Shown in pieces: positions 1 through 7,525 of a stretch of DNA of 17,342 nucleotides. The stretch's first letter is position 1. The number at the start of each line of letters is the position of its first letter. The stretch is from Syntrophomonadaceae bacterium. Lineage in GTDB: Bacteria > Bacillota > Dethiobacteria > SKNC01. The stretch is taken from NCBI GenBank assembly GCA_003555415.1, contig PWHX01000147.1:1-17342 (forward strand), read 5' to 3'. The notes below the pieces were generated by a model. That model saw only the letters and a program-made list of their open reading frames with translations. It was not told where the DNA came from and did no database searches. The translations under genes and the position numbers were made by a program.

Positions 1-131
1 ACATAGCAATAAAAGGGTTCATCTCATTATAACTTATATAAATAACCAAATTCAAGATAGATTATGTATTAAAAACATGAAACGCTTTAATATTTTAAAA
101 AATTAATAAAATTAACAACAAAACAATATAT

Positions 132-165
132 AAAAAAAACATCAAAAGTTATTCCTTTTGATGTT
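132..165 (-). terminator. Intrinsic terminator of the carD-like gene
   Basis: An 11-bp perfect stem (138-148 with 155-165) with a 6-base loop is followed on the minus strand by a run of seven to eight T. The hairpin covers the last codons of the CarD-like gene, and its TAA stop lies in the loop. On the plus strand there is no T-run after the stem, so this serves the minus-strand gene only. Bases 1-131 beyond it are AT-rich and hold nothing I can identify. Confidence 0.85.
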
Positions 166-637
166 CAAAAACCTCATTGAGAATATCCAACATTTGCTCC
201 TCATCTACCCCTTTAGCTAAAACTAATTCACTTAATAAAATTTGTTTGGCACTCTCAAGCATTTTTCTTTCTCCGGTAGAAAGACCTTTTTCCCGTTCCC
301 TTATCATCAAATTTCTGACTACTTCAGCTACCTCGAAAATATTTCCGCTTTTTATTTTCTCCATGTTCATTCTGTAGCGGCGGTTCCAGTTTGAAGTGAT
401 TGCAGCATGATGTTGTCTTAAAACATGGAATACCTGGCTAACGCCCTCTTCATCTATGATTTCTCTTAATCCTATTTCTTGCACATTGTCTAAAGGGATC
501 ATAACTTTCATTTCTCCAATGGGCATTTTCATGATATAATACTTTTTAATAGCGCCAAGTATTTCTTTTTCTTCTATAGCTTCAATAATACCTGCACCAT
601 GCATTGGATATACGACTTTATCACCCACACTAAACAT
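149..637 (-). CDS. carD: CarD/CdnL-family RNA polymerase-binding transcription regulator
   Basis: A 162-residue protein of the CarD/CdnL family. Known members bind the RNA polymerase beta subunit through an N-terminal Tudor-like domain (shared with the repair factor Mfd) and stabilise open promoter complexes, often at rRNA and stress promoters. The N-terminus (FSVGDKVVYPMHGAGII, about residues 2-18) is the hallmark of the domain. The second half, about residues 70-160, is helical and charged, as expected for the DNA-contacting C-terminal domain, and includes the typical WNRRYR stretch near residues 84-89. Length is normal for the family. The ATG is preceded by an AGGAGG site at 7-base spacing. 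The gene has its own promoter (668-696) and terminator (132-165), so it appears monocistronic. Family assignment is secure; the target promoters in this organism are unknown. Confidence 0.93.
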   Translation of the reverse strand: MFSVGDKVVYPMHGAGIIEAIEEKEILGAIKKYYIMKMPIGEMKVMIPLDNVQEIGLREIIDEEGVSQVFHVLRQHHAAITSNWNRRYRMNMEKIKSGNIFEVAEVVRNLMIREREKGLSTGERKMLESAKQILLSELVLAKGVDEEQMLDILNEVFEHQKE

Positions 638-667
638 AGTTAAACCTCCTAGTATAAATACAATTAT

Positions 668-696
668 ATTTTAACATACTAAAGACTTTATGTCAA
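668..696 (-). promoter_or_regulatory. Sigma-A promoter of the carD-like gene
   Basis: On the minus strand a perfect TTGACA (691-696) is separated by 17 bases from TAAAAT (668-673), which has the extended -10 element TG one base upstream. It lies about 30 bases before the start codon and its AGGAGG site, giving a short untranslated leader. Confidence 0.75.
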
Positions 697-783
697 TTTA
701 AGTGACATTTACAGAATTATTTGCTAATTATTAATTGCTGCCTGTAATACTTAATTAGGTAACTAAATATAAAACAAATAGAA

Positions 784-813
784 TTGACAAAGGATATTAA
801 ATACCCATATAAT
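784..813 (+). promoter_or_regulatory. Sigma-A promoter of the small Cys-rich MazG-like gene
   Basis: Perfect TTGACA (784-789) and perfect TATAAT (808-813) boxes with an 18-base spacer lie about 50 bases upstream of the ATG at 862. Both hexamers match consensus, so this is probably a strong vegetative promoter. It is back to back with the promoter of the CarD-like gene in a 224-base divergent intergenic region that otherwise shows no clear operator. Confidence 0.8.
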
Positions 814-861
814 TAATGTTAAATAATTGTTTTAATCCAAACTATTTTAAGAGGTGAAAAA

Positions 862-1254
862 ATGAAGAATGATATAAGTCATTTTCAGGGAAAAGTGGAA
901 CAACTACTTATCAGACACCGGAGCGTTCTTGACAGCCTGTCAAAGTATCAGGAAACTAATGCTAAAGTAAACAGGGCTATAACTAAAACCATAACTTTTT
1001 GCGGCTGCCTTACAGTAAATGCTTCTTCACAAGACGTGCCGGAAGATGCGAACTTTAAAGATTTAAAGGAGTATACAAACACTCATTTAGACGGCTGCCT
1101 CTGTGAACAGTGCAAAGACATAATTGAAGAAAAGATAGGAAATAATCTTTTTTATATGGCAGCAATATGTAATTTGCTGGATTTGGATATGGATGACATT
1201 ATTGAAAAAGAACTTGATAAGATTTCAACATTAGGACGTTTTAATCTTTCCTGA
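862..1254 (+). CDS. Conserved Cys-rich small protein with MazG-like C-terminal helices
   Basis: A 130-residue protein of unknown function. I recall similar proteins in Clostridia beside radA; databases label some of them DUF1573-type, but I am not certain of that label. The N-terminal half is helical (RHRSVLDSLSKYQETNAKVNRA, about 19-39, split here only by naming). A CGC at 47-49 and a cluster at C79, C81 and C84 could bind metal. The C-terminus, EEKIGNNLFYMAAICNLLDL (89-108), resembles the ExxGD-lFylaalanll helix of MazG-type nucleotide pyrophosphohydrolases, but the usual metal-binding Asp is Asn (N94), so hydrolase activity is doubtful. The ATG follows an AGAGGTG site at good spacing. The gene is convergent with radA, with 7 bases between the stops and no obvious terminator. 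Confidence 0.8.
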   Translation: MKNDISHFQGKVEQLLIRHRSVLDSLSKYQETNAKVNRAITKTITFCGCLTVNASSQDVPEDANFKDLKEYTNTHLDGCLCEQCKDIIEEKIGNNLFYMAAICNLLDLDMDDIIEKELDKISTLGRFNLS

Positions 1255-1261
1255 TTGTGAT

Positions 1262-2611
1262 TTAAAAAAAAGCCAACTCTAAAGCTTCAGCCAGCGTGGT
1301 AATTCCCCTGGTTCCTTTAAGGTTCCCTCCCCCTGAATTCTTTAATCCTGATGAAGGAACCAGGGAACGATTAAAACCTAGTTTCTGCCCTTCTGCTATA
1401 CGCTTTTCTAACCCGTTAACTGATCTGACTTCTCCTGTCAGACCTATTTCACCTATAAATATATCCTGGGAATTGATAGGAATATTTTTAAAGCTGGAGG
1501 CCAGACAAACTGCTATTCCTAAATCTACAGCCGGTTCATTTAACTTGACACCTCCTACTACATTTAAGTAGGCATCATGGTCCTGCAAAAATAAACCAAC
1601 TTTTTTTTCCAGGACTGCCATTAGTAATGCAACACGGTTGCTGTCAAGACCTGTAGTCATGCGTCTGGGATTACCGTGCCTGGTAGGAGTAACCAACGCC
1701 TGTATCTCGATTAGCAGCGGCCTCGAGCCCTCCAGGCTGGCTACCACAACTGAACCAACAGTATTCTCTGTTCTCCTGGATAAAAATACTTCTGAGGGGT
1801 TTTTTATCTCCACAAGTCCTTTTTCTCTCATGTGAAAAACACCCAGTTCATTGGTTGAACCGAACCTGTTTTTTACACCCCTTAAGAGTAAATAATTATG
1901 ATGGGGATCCCCCTCCAGGTAAAGAACACAATCTACCATATGCTCCAGCAACCTGGGTCCAGCTACAACCCCTTCTTTTGTAACATGTCCTACTGTGAAA
2001 ACGCTCATATTATTCATTTTTGATATCTGCATCAGCTCTGCTGTTACTTCCCTTATCTGGGTCACAGTACCAGGCATTGAGGACAATTCAGGCCTGTACA
2101 TAGTTTGTATCGAGTCAATAATTAATACTTCTGGATTGACTCTTTTTACATGCTCTTTAATGGTTTCAAAATTAGTTTCCGGCAGGATGTAAAGGTGCTT
2201 TCCTTCAAGCTGCAGCCTCTGTCCTCTCATTTTCAACTGACCTGCAGATTCTTCCCCACTGACATATAAAACTTTTATACTCTTGCTTAGAAAACCAGCT
2301 GCCTGCAGCATCAGGGTAGACTTCCCTACACCGGGACTTCCACCGGTTAAAACAACCGATCCCCTGACCAGGCCACCTCCCAATACCAGATCCAGTTCAG
2401 AAAAACCAGTATTAATCCTTTCCGCCTGCACAGGGTCTATTTCATGGTACGGTTGAAGTAAAGCGGGCTCTAATTGACCGACCTTCTCCCGGGAATCATT
2501 TTTGAAAAATTCCTGGAAAGTATTCCAACCATCACAGTTTGAACATCTTCCCATCCACTTGAAAGTTTCATAGCCACACTCCTGACACTGAAACATTTCT
2601 TTTTTCTTCAT
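1262..2611 (-). CDS. radA: DNA repair/recombination ATPase RadA (Sms)
   Basis: RadA processes recombination intermediates by driving branch migration and unwinding at D-loops, working alongside RecA. All family landmarks are present in 449 residues, the normal length. They are an N-terminal C4 zinc finger (C9, C12, C23, C26), Walker A GGSPGVGKST (90-99), Walker B-like VLIIDSIQ (162-169), the RadA-specific KNRFG motif (247-251), and a C-terminal Lon-protease-like domain (about 280-449) lacking protease function in the family. The ATG is preceded by a modest GGCGGTGG site. Location beside a CarD-like gene is common in Clostridia. A promoter is visible at 2653-2681. Identification is firm. Confidence 0.97.
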   Translation of the reverse strand: MKKKEMFQCQECGYETFKWMGRCSNCDGWNTFQEFFKNDSREKVGQLEPALLQPYHEIDPVQAERINTGFSELDLVLGGGLVRGSVVLTGGSPGVGKSTLMLQAAGFLSKSIKVLYVSGEESAGQLKMRGQRLQLEGKHLYILPETNFETIKEHVKRVNPEVLIIDSIQTMYRPELSSMPGTVTQIREVTAELMQISKMNNMSVFTVGHVTKEGVVAGPRLLEHMVDCVLYLEGDPHHNYLLLRGVKNRFGSTNELGVFHMREKGLVEIKNPSEVFLSRRTENTVGSVVVASLEGSRPLLIEIQALVTPTRHGNPRRMTTGLDSNRVALLMAVLEKKVGLFLQDHDAYLNVVGGVKLNEPAVDLGIAVCLASSFKNIPINSQDIFIGEIGLTGEVRSVNGLEKRIAEGQKLGFNRSLVPSSGLKNSGGGNLKGTRGITTLAEALELAFF

Positions 2612-2652
2612 CTGACCACCGCCTTATATGCTATCAAACTTATGTTTGTCCT

Positions 2653-2681
2653 ATTATACCAAAAATCAAATAACTTTGGAA
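2653..2681 (-). promoter_or_regulatory. radA: Probable radA promoter (extended -10)
   Basis: On the minus strand a perfect TATAAT (2653-2658) with an upstream TG dinucleotide (extended -10) is 17 bases from TTCCAA (2676-2681), a weak -35 with about three matches. It is about 40 bases before the radA ATG. An extended -10 can compensate for a poor -35. Confidence 0.6.
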
Positions 2682-2766
2682 GAATGTTTTGCATAAAAAC
2701 AACCAGTTAAGAAAACACTAAAAACAGCCAGGCTACTCACTTTATTAAACAGCAAGGATGCATAAA

Positions 2767-3792
2767 ATGAATTATGTTTTTACTCCTGAAAAAGTGTTTT
2801 TTCAAGAAGATTCCTTATCTTACCCCCTGGGGCAAAAACTTTATAGCAGTTTTAAAAGCAAAGGTATACCCATAAAAATAATGAAATCTATAAGAATAAC
2901 CAGTCTGTCTGAAAAAACACCAGAGGAAAGATACCGGCAGGCCAAGAGAATTTTAGCAGTAACCGTGAAAAAAAGCCTCCGCTTTGCCACCTGTAAACCT
3001 TCTGCACATTTTCAGCTGCCTTTGAGTACCAGCTGCCCGGGGAGATGTGAGTACTGCTACCTACAAACTACACTGGGGACACAGCCTTATTTAAGGGTTT
3101 ATGTTAACCTGGACCAGGTTCTCCAAAAAGCTCAGGAACATATTGAAAGTAGAGCTCCCCGGGTCACCCTGTTTGAGGCCAGCGCTACCTCCGATCCGGT
3201 AGCCCTTGAACCGTGGACAAATTCTCTTTACAAGGTTATTCAGTATTTTGGAAAACAAAGATACGGCAAACTGCGATTCGTTACTAAATTTACCGGAGTT
3301 GACACTTTAATCAAGGCAAAACATAACGGAAACACCCATATAAGGTTCAGCTTAAATTCTGATAAGGTAATCAAAAACCACGAGAAGGGAACTCCTCCCT
3401 TACACCAGCGGTTGGAAGCGGCTCAAAAAATTGCCCGGGCAGAATACCCCCTGGGATTCATCCTGGCACCTCTTTTAATTTACCCCGGCTGGGAAAAAGA
3501 TTACAGGACATTACTGGAAGTGATAAAAAAGAAAATAACTTCTTACGAAAAAAATAATTTAACCTTTGAATTGATAACCCATCGTTTTACAAAAAGGGCA
3601 AAAAATATTATTCTGGAACGTTTTCCCGGCAGCCAACTCCAAATGGAAGAAAGTAAACGTCAATTTAAATGGGGGCAATTTGGTTATGGAAAATACCTCT
3701 ACCTGCCCGAAGAAAGGGAGAAAATAAAGTCTTTCTTCCTGGAAAATATAGAGGAACTTTTCCCCGAGGCCCACGTAGAATATTTTATATAA
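2767..3792 (+). CDS. splB: Spore photoproduct lyase (radical SAM), variant without the usual H-donor Cys
   Basis: This enzyme directly reverses the thymine dimer (spore photoproduct) that UV makes in dormant spore DNA, using a 4Fe-4S cluster and S-adenosylmethionine. Numbering from the ATG at 2767, the cluster motif is CPGRCEYC (C90, C94, C97), with the radical-relay tyrosines Y96 and Y98 and the flanking family block YLQTTLG retained. The C-terminal block FKWGQFGYGKY is also typical. The 341-residue length matches Bacillus SplB. The start at 2767 is chosen because AAGGATG at 2754-2760 is a ribosome site at 6-base spacing; an in-frame ATG at 2758 overlaps that site and has none of its own. 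The cysteine that normally quenches the substrate radical (C140/C141 in bacilli, in EASCTSD) is alanine here (EASATSD, A140). An extra Cys is present at C76. The gene stands alone between convergent or divergent neighbours. Confidence 0.95.
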   Translation: MNYVFTPEKVFFQEDSLSYPLGQKLYSSFKSKGIPIKIMKSIRITSLSEKTPEERYRQAKRILAVTVKKSLRFATCKPSAHFQLPLSTSCPGRCEYCYLQTTLGTQPYLRVYVNLDQVLQKAQEHIESRAPRVTLFEASATSDPVALEPWTNSLYKVIQYFGKQRYGKLRFVTKFTGVDTLIKAKHNGNTHIRFSLNSDKVIKNHEKGTPPLHQRLEAAQKIARAEYPLGFILAPLLIYPGWEKDYRTLLEVIKKKITSYEKNNLTFELITHRFTKRAKNIILERFPGSQLQMEESKRQFKWGQFGYGKYLYLPEEREKIKSFFLENIEELFPEAHVEYFI

Positions 3793-3816
3793 AAAAACTG
3801 CTGTAACTTACAGCAG
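3791..3816 (-). terminator. Intrinsic terminator of the hydrogenase-protease-like gene
   Basis: An 8-9 bp perfect stem (CTGCTGTAA at 3798-3806, complement at 3808-3816, effective loop of three bases) is followed on the minus strand by seven T. It begins three bases after the minus-strand stop codon. Its T-run overlaps the stop codon of splB on the other strand. On the plus strand the hairpin is followed only by a weak T-rich stretch, so it may slow but probably does not efficiently end splB transcription. Confidence 0.8.
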
Positions 3817-3818
3817 CC

Positions 3819-4298
3819 TTAAATTTCACTGGTCTCATATAATTCTAAAACTTCCTTTTTTAGTTCCCTTACCAGCTTATTAACCCCTTTTTTTACCGGG
3901 GGACTAAGCTTTGATTTAAATTTTCCCCTCTCTTTTATCTCTATTCCTTGTATGATCAGTTTATCAGGCATTTTCTCCGGACACTGTTCCATCCCCAATT
4001 TATATGCGTCAACTAAATTAAACCCATGGATAGAATACCCTAAAAGTTCTTCAGGAGGATAACCATTGGTTTCAAAACGAAAAATAGTCCCCGGTTCTTC
4101 ACCCCTTACCATGGCATCGATTAAATAAATACATTGAGCTTCAATAATATAATCCAATAAAAAAGTGCCAGGACGGCCAATTTCCAGTATTTTTACTTTA
4201 TTAGGCATTCTATATTTATTCATCTTCCTTACAGCATGAATACCTGCTCCTTCATCGGAGGCAAGTATGTTACCACATCCCAGAATCTTTATATCCAT
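3819..4298 (-). CDS. Hydrogenase maturation endopeptidase-like protein (HyaD/HybD/HycI family)
   Basis: Members of this family clip the C-terminal tail of the NiFe-hydrogenase large subunit after nickel insertion. The opening ILGCGNILASDEGAGIHAV is the family signature. The three nickel-sensing residues of HybD have counterparts in the acid of SDEG, the Asp of LIDAM and the His of YSIHGF (E16, D61 and H91, counting from the start used here). The start at 4298 is preferred over ATGs at 4319 and 4313, because a GGGGTG site sits 7 bases upstream of it and the product then begins just before the GxGN motif as usual. The protein has 159 residues, a normal length. No hydrogenase gene is in the window, so the substrate is elsewhere. 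Two TATAAT-like boxes lie upstream (4340-4354), but I see no well spaced -35. Confidence 0.85.
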   Translation of the reverse strand: MDIKILGCGNILASDEGAGIHAVRKMNKYRMPNKVKILEIGRPGTFLLDYIIEAQCIYLIDAMVRGEEPGTIFRFETNGYPPEELLGYSIHGFNLVDAYKLGMEQCPEKMPDKLIIQGIEIKERGKFKSKLSPPVKKGVNKLVRELKKEVLELYETSEI

Positions 4299-4462
4299 AG
4301 GATTACACCCCATTATCATAAAAAATATTTTATCCGTATATTATACTTATTATATAGTTCTCGATAAATTTCAAAATTCCTCTGAATTTTTTGAATATTT
4401 TAAATATTTTTTAAATGGTATTTCCAAAACAGGGTGTTATTACAGGTAACCAGGCTTTTCTG

Positions 4463-5032
4463 CTAACTTTTTCTGCTTCCCGGTTTAACAGCAGGCACTC
4501 CTTTTTCACATAACGGACAGTTTTGTGGAGAATAAGTTTCTATATTAAAGGATATTAAACTGGTAAAAGGCTTTCCCAGGTCAGCTTTCCCTTCACTTCT
4601 GTCCACAAAGGAAGAGACTCCCACAACTTCTGCACCTTCCTTAACTGTAAGATCTATCACTTCTTTAACAGAACCTCCTGTGGTAATGACATCTTCTACT
4701 ATTAGAATTTTTTCTCCTTTAGACACTTCAAAACCCCTGCGGAGTGCCATTTTGCCATTTTCTCGCTCAGCAAAAACAGTCCTGCATCCTAAATTCCTTG
4801 CTGCTTCATAGGCAATAATAATACCCCCCATGGCTGGACCTACTACCAGCTCTATTCCTTTATCTTTATAAGGCTCAATAAGTAAACTACATAATTCTTC
4901 CGTATATTCCGGATATTGGAGAACCTGGGCACACTGCAGGTATTGCTTGCTGTGTCTCCCGGAGGTTAATAAAAAGTGTCCTTCTAAAAGAACACCGGTT
5001 TTTTCAAAAATTTCTAATACTCTATCTCTCAT
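4463..5032 (-). CDS. pyrE: Orotate phosphoribosyltransferase
   Basis: This enzyme transfers ribose-5-phosphate from PRPP to orotate, giving OMP, the fifth step of UMP synthesis. The PRPP-binding motif ILIVEDVITTGGS (109-121) is intact, and the TSGRHSKQY block (23-31) and GPAMGG (65-70) are typical. The 189-residue protein ends with a CPLC pair and a VKPGSR-like tail, as in a branch of bacterial PyrE found in many anaerobes and thermophiles. It is the last gene of the pyr operon, 55 bases after pyrF, the longest gap in the operon. An AAAGGAG site lies about 11 bases before the ATG. I see no strong terminator after it in the AT-rich stretch to 4320. Confidence 0.96.
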   Translation of the reverse strand: MRDRVLEIFEKTGVLLEGHFLLTSGRHSKQYLQCAQVLQYPEYTEELCSLLIEPYKDKGIELVVGPAMGGIIIAYEAARNLGCRTVFAERENGKMALRRGFEVSKGEKILIVEDVITTGGSVKEVIDLTVKEGAEVVGVSSFVDRSEGKADLGKPFTSLISFNIETYSPQNCPLCEKGVPAVKPGSRKS

Positions 5033-5087
5033 AATATAAAATTCTCCTTTTACATGTGTTTTTTTACAGTGTTTAATAAATGTCTTT

Positions 5088-5789
5088 CTAAGGTATTTCC
5101 GACAATATATTGTTTAAAGCTTCCCGGGGGTCTGGGGCAGCGGTTACCGGCCTTCCTATTACCAGGTAATCTGAACCTAAAGCTAAAGCCTGGGCAGGAG
5201 TGTGAACCCTTTCCTGATCATCCCGGGAAGCCCAGGAAGGCCTCACTCCCGGTGTAACTATTAAAAAATCTGGACCACAGCTTTTCCGTATTATAGATAC
5301 CTCCCGGGGAGAAGCGACAACACCCCTTAAGCCTGCCTTCCGGCAAAGCACCGCCAGGTCAGACACCTGCTGATCCAGGGATTTGTTTACCCCCAGTTCC
5401 CGGGTTAAGACCTCCTGGCTCATGGAGGTAAGAACAGTTACACCTAAAACCTGGGGAACTTCTTTTAAGTTTAGCTTCCCGGCTGTTTCTTTAGCAGATT
5501 CAACAGCTCCCTTGAGCATGGCCTCCCCCCCGGAGGCATGAACGTTAAACATGTCTGCCCCCTGGCGTACAGCTACAGCTGAAGCAGCAGCCACTGTATT
5601 GGGTATGTCATGAAACTTAAGGTCCAGAAAAACCTTTACCCCTTTTTCCTTTATCAGGGAAATGATTTCGGGGCCCTGGCTGTTAAACAGCTGCATGCCT
5701 ATTTTAAAATAACTGACCTTTCCTTTTAGATCCTCCACCAGCTCCAGAGCTTTTTCCCGGCTATCCACATCTAATGCTATAATAATCAT
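5088..5789 (-). CDS. pyrF: Orotidine 5'-phosphate decarboxylase
   Basis: This enzyme decarboxylates OMP to UMP, the last step of the pathway. It has the 233-residue single-barrel layout of group I enzymes. The catalytic Asp-Lys array DLKFHDIPNTV (56-66) is complete. VTPGVRP binds the phosphate, and the C-terminal VIGRPVTAA closes the barrel. The ATG overlaps the TGA of pyrD (ATGA, four bases), which indicates translational coupling. A GGGAGG site lies about 10 bases upstream, inside the end of pyrD. Identification is secure. Confidence 0.97.
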   Translation of the reverse strand: MIIIALDVDSREKALELVEDLKGKVSYFKIGMQLFNSQGPEIISLIKEKGVKVFLDLKFHDIPNTVAAASAVAVRQGADMFNVHASGGEAMLKGAVESAKETAGKLNLKEVPQVLGVTVLTSMSQEVLTRELGVNKSLDQQVSDLAVLCRKAGLRGVVASPREVSIIRKSCGPDFLIVTPGVRPSWASRDDQERVHTPAQALALGSDYLVIGRPVTAAPDPREALNNILSEIP

Positions 5790-6709
5790 AATTCACAATC
5801 CTCCCGGGCTGCACCCTTTATTTGATTTATATTAGAAATATTATTATCCTGTAAAAAATTCTCCATCCCCTCAATAATCTCACAAATTGCCCGGGGGTCA
5901 ACAAAATTAGCGGTGCCTACAGCTACAGCTGTCGCTCCTGCCATGATAAACTCCAGGGCATCTTCTGCTGTCATGATTCCACCCATACCGATTACCGGAA
6001 CCTTAACCTTCTCAGAAACCTGCCAGACCATGCGCAGGGCTATAGGTTTAACCGCTGGACCGGATAGCCCTCCCATGATATTGCCCAAAACCGGTTTTCT
6101 CCGATTAACATCAATGGCCATGCCTAAAAGAGTATTTATCAAGGAAAGGGCATCGGCACCGGCCTCTTCTACAGCCAGGGCTATTTCCACAATATCCGTT
6201 ACATTTGGTGACAGCTTAACTATTAAGGGCTTGGTTGTTACCGACCTCAAAGTTTTAACCAGCCGGCAAGCAGATTCTACATCGGTTCCAAAAGCCATCC
6301 CGCCTTTTTTTACATTTGGACAGGATATGTTAACCTCCAGCCCATGGACCTCCTCCAGGGGATCAAGGGTCCGGGCCAGTTCTATATATTCTTCCTCCAG
6401 ATTAGCCGCTATATTTATTATTAGGGGCACATTTTTATTCTTAAGGTAAGGAATTTCCTGGCGAATAACAGAATCAATCCCGGGATTTTGAAGTCCTACG
6501 GAATTAAGAATTCCGGCAGCCGTTTCGCAAATCCTGGGAGGAGTATTGCCCTTTCTGGGCTCTAAGGTAGTACCCTTTACCACCAGGGCACCCAGGTCCT
6601 CTAAATCTAAAAAGGAAACATACTCCCTTCCATACCCGAAACACCCGGAGGCACTCATAACAGGGTTTTTCATTCTAATACCAGCTATTTCTACAGATAA
6701 GTCAATCAT
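5786..6709 (-). CDS. pyrD: Dihydroorotate dehydrogenase, class 1B catalytic subunit
   Basis: This FMN enzyme oxidises dihydroorotate to orotate. Class 1B members form a heterotetramer with PyrK and pass electrons to NAD. The protein has 307 residues when started at the ATG at 6709. The catalytic base Cys of class 1 enzymes is present (C130, in NISCPNV), as is the FMN-binding GMGGI near the C-terminus. The open frame extends another 26 codons upstream, but the ATG at 6709 has an AGGAGG site six bases before it and gives the usual N-terminus MIDLSVEIAGI. It overlaps the end of pyrK by 8 bases, so the ribosome site lies within pyrK codons. The adjacent pyrK confirms the 1B class. Confidence 0.96.
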   Translation of the reverse strand: MIDLSVEIAGIRMKNPVMSASGCFGYGREYVSFLDLEDLGALVVKGTTLEPRKGNTPPRICETAAGILNSVGLQNPGIDSVIRQEIPYLKNKNVPLIINIAANLEEEYIELARTLDPLEEVHGLEVNISCPNVKKGGMAFGTDVESACRLVKTLRSVTTKPLIVKLSPNVTDIVEIALAVEEAGADALSLINTLLGMAIDVNRRKPVLGNIMGGLSGPAVKPIALRMVWQVSEKVKVPVIGMGGIMTAEDALEFIMAGATAVAVGTANFVDPRAICEIIEGMENFLQDNNISNINQIKGAAREDCEL

Positions 6710-7505
6710 AAATAACCTCCTCCAGGGAAAAGGCAGGCCCCTGGGCACAAACTTTTTTATAAACAGTTTCCTGTGCTCCCTTCTCACCGGTTTTTATAGG
6801 GAAAGCACATCCCAGACAGGCTCCAACACCACAGGCCATTATTTCCTCCAGGGAAACCTCTCCTTTAAGTTGAAAGTCAGCGGCTACCCGGGCTACCTCC
6901 TTCAGCATGGGACGGGGACCACAGGTGTAGAGGCGGTGAAAAGAGTTTTCCCCCAGCTTTTCTTTTAAGAGCTCCGTTACCAGACCCTTAAAACCTGCCG
7001 AACCATCTTCCGTTGCTACACAGGGTTTAAGCTTTAACTCCTGCAAATCCTCAGTACCTACCAGTTCACCTTCTGTTCTGGCTCCCAGCAGCACTTTTAC
7101 GTGGACACCCTTTTTTAAAAGTGCTTTGACCAAAAGATAAAGGGGGGCCATACCTACGCCTCCGGCTACCAGTATTACCTTCTCATCCTCCTCCCAGAAG
7201 GTAAAAGGACGTCCCAGGGGACCCATTAAATCCAGCTTATCATGGGGAGGCCTGAGGGCTAAAATACTTGTTCCCCGGCCCACAACTCTGTATATTATGG
7301 AAATCTCTCCACGGCTTTTATTTGTATCATATATACTGAACGGTCTTCGGAGTAAAGGGTCATATCCCCCGTCTCTTACCCTCAGGTGGACAAACTGCCC
7401 GGGCTGGACTTCGCTGGATATCTCCGGAGCATAAAGGTCCAGCCTGTATAAGCCGGCTGCTTTTTTTACGTGTGCTGTTATTTCAGCCTTAATTGAAAAG
7501 GACAT
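6702..7505 (-). CDS. pyrK: Dihydroorotate dehydrogenase electron-transfer subunit (2Fe-2S, FAD)
   Basis: PyrK carries electrons from PyrD FMN through a 2Fe-2S cluster and FAD to NAD. In this 267-residue protein the FAD motif RRPFSIYD is at about 53-60, the NAD-site GGVGMAPLYL at about 115-124, and the four cluster cysteines near the C-terminus (CGVGACLGC, C225, C230, C233, then C253) are all present. The frame has an earlier ATG at 7523, but AAAGGAAG directly precedes the ATG at 7505 at about 7-base spacing, so the shorter form is preferred. It lies about 20 bases after carB and overlaps pyrD. Confidence 0.95.
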   Translation of the reverse strand: MSFSIKAEITAHVKKAAGLYRLDLYAPEISSEVQPGQFVHLRVRDGGYDPLLRRPFSIYDTNKSRGEISIIYRVVGRGTSILALRPPHDKLDLMGPLGRPFTFWEEDEKVILVAGGVGMAPLYLLVKALLKKGVHVKVLLGARTEGELVGTEDLQELKLKPCVATEDGSAGFKGLVTELLKEKLGENSFHRLYTCGPRPMLKEVARVAADFQLKGEVSLEEIMACGVGACLGCAFPIKTGEKGAQETVYKKVCAQGPAFSLEEVIYD

Positions 7506-7525
7506 ATATATACTTCCTTTCATCT

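Noticed and set aside
2682..2722. Sigma-G (forespore) promoter for splB
   Set aside because: GAATG and GCATA could serve as -35 boxes, but no convincing -10 lies at the required spacing.
4320..4462. Terminator after pyrE
   Set aside because: The region is AT-rich with only a weak GGTTACC-type inverted repeat and no T-run at the right place.
5913..6449. Plus-strand open frame of 178 codons inside pyrD, and similar plus-strand frames across the pyr operon
   Set aside because: They are antisense to well-identified enzymes, lack ribosome sites and have no recognisable protein motifs.
6710..6787. Upstream 26-codon extension of pyrD
   Set aside because: It lies wholly within pyrK coding sequence; the internal ATG at 6709 has an AGGAGG site and the family N-terminus.
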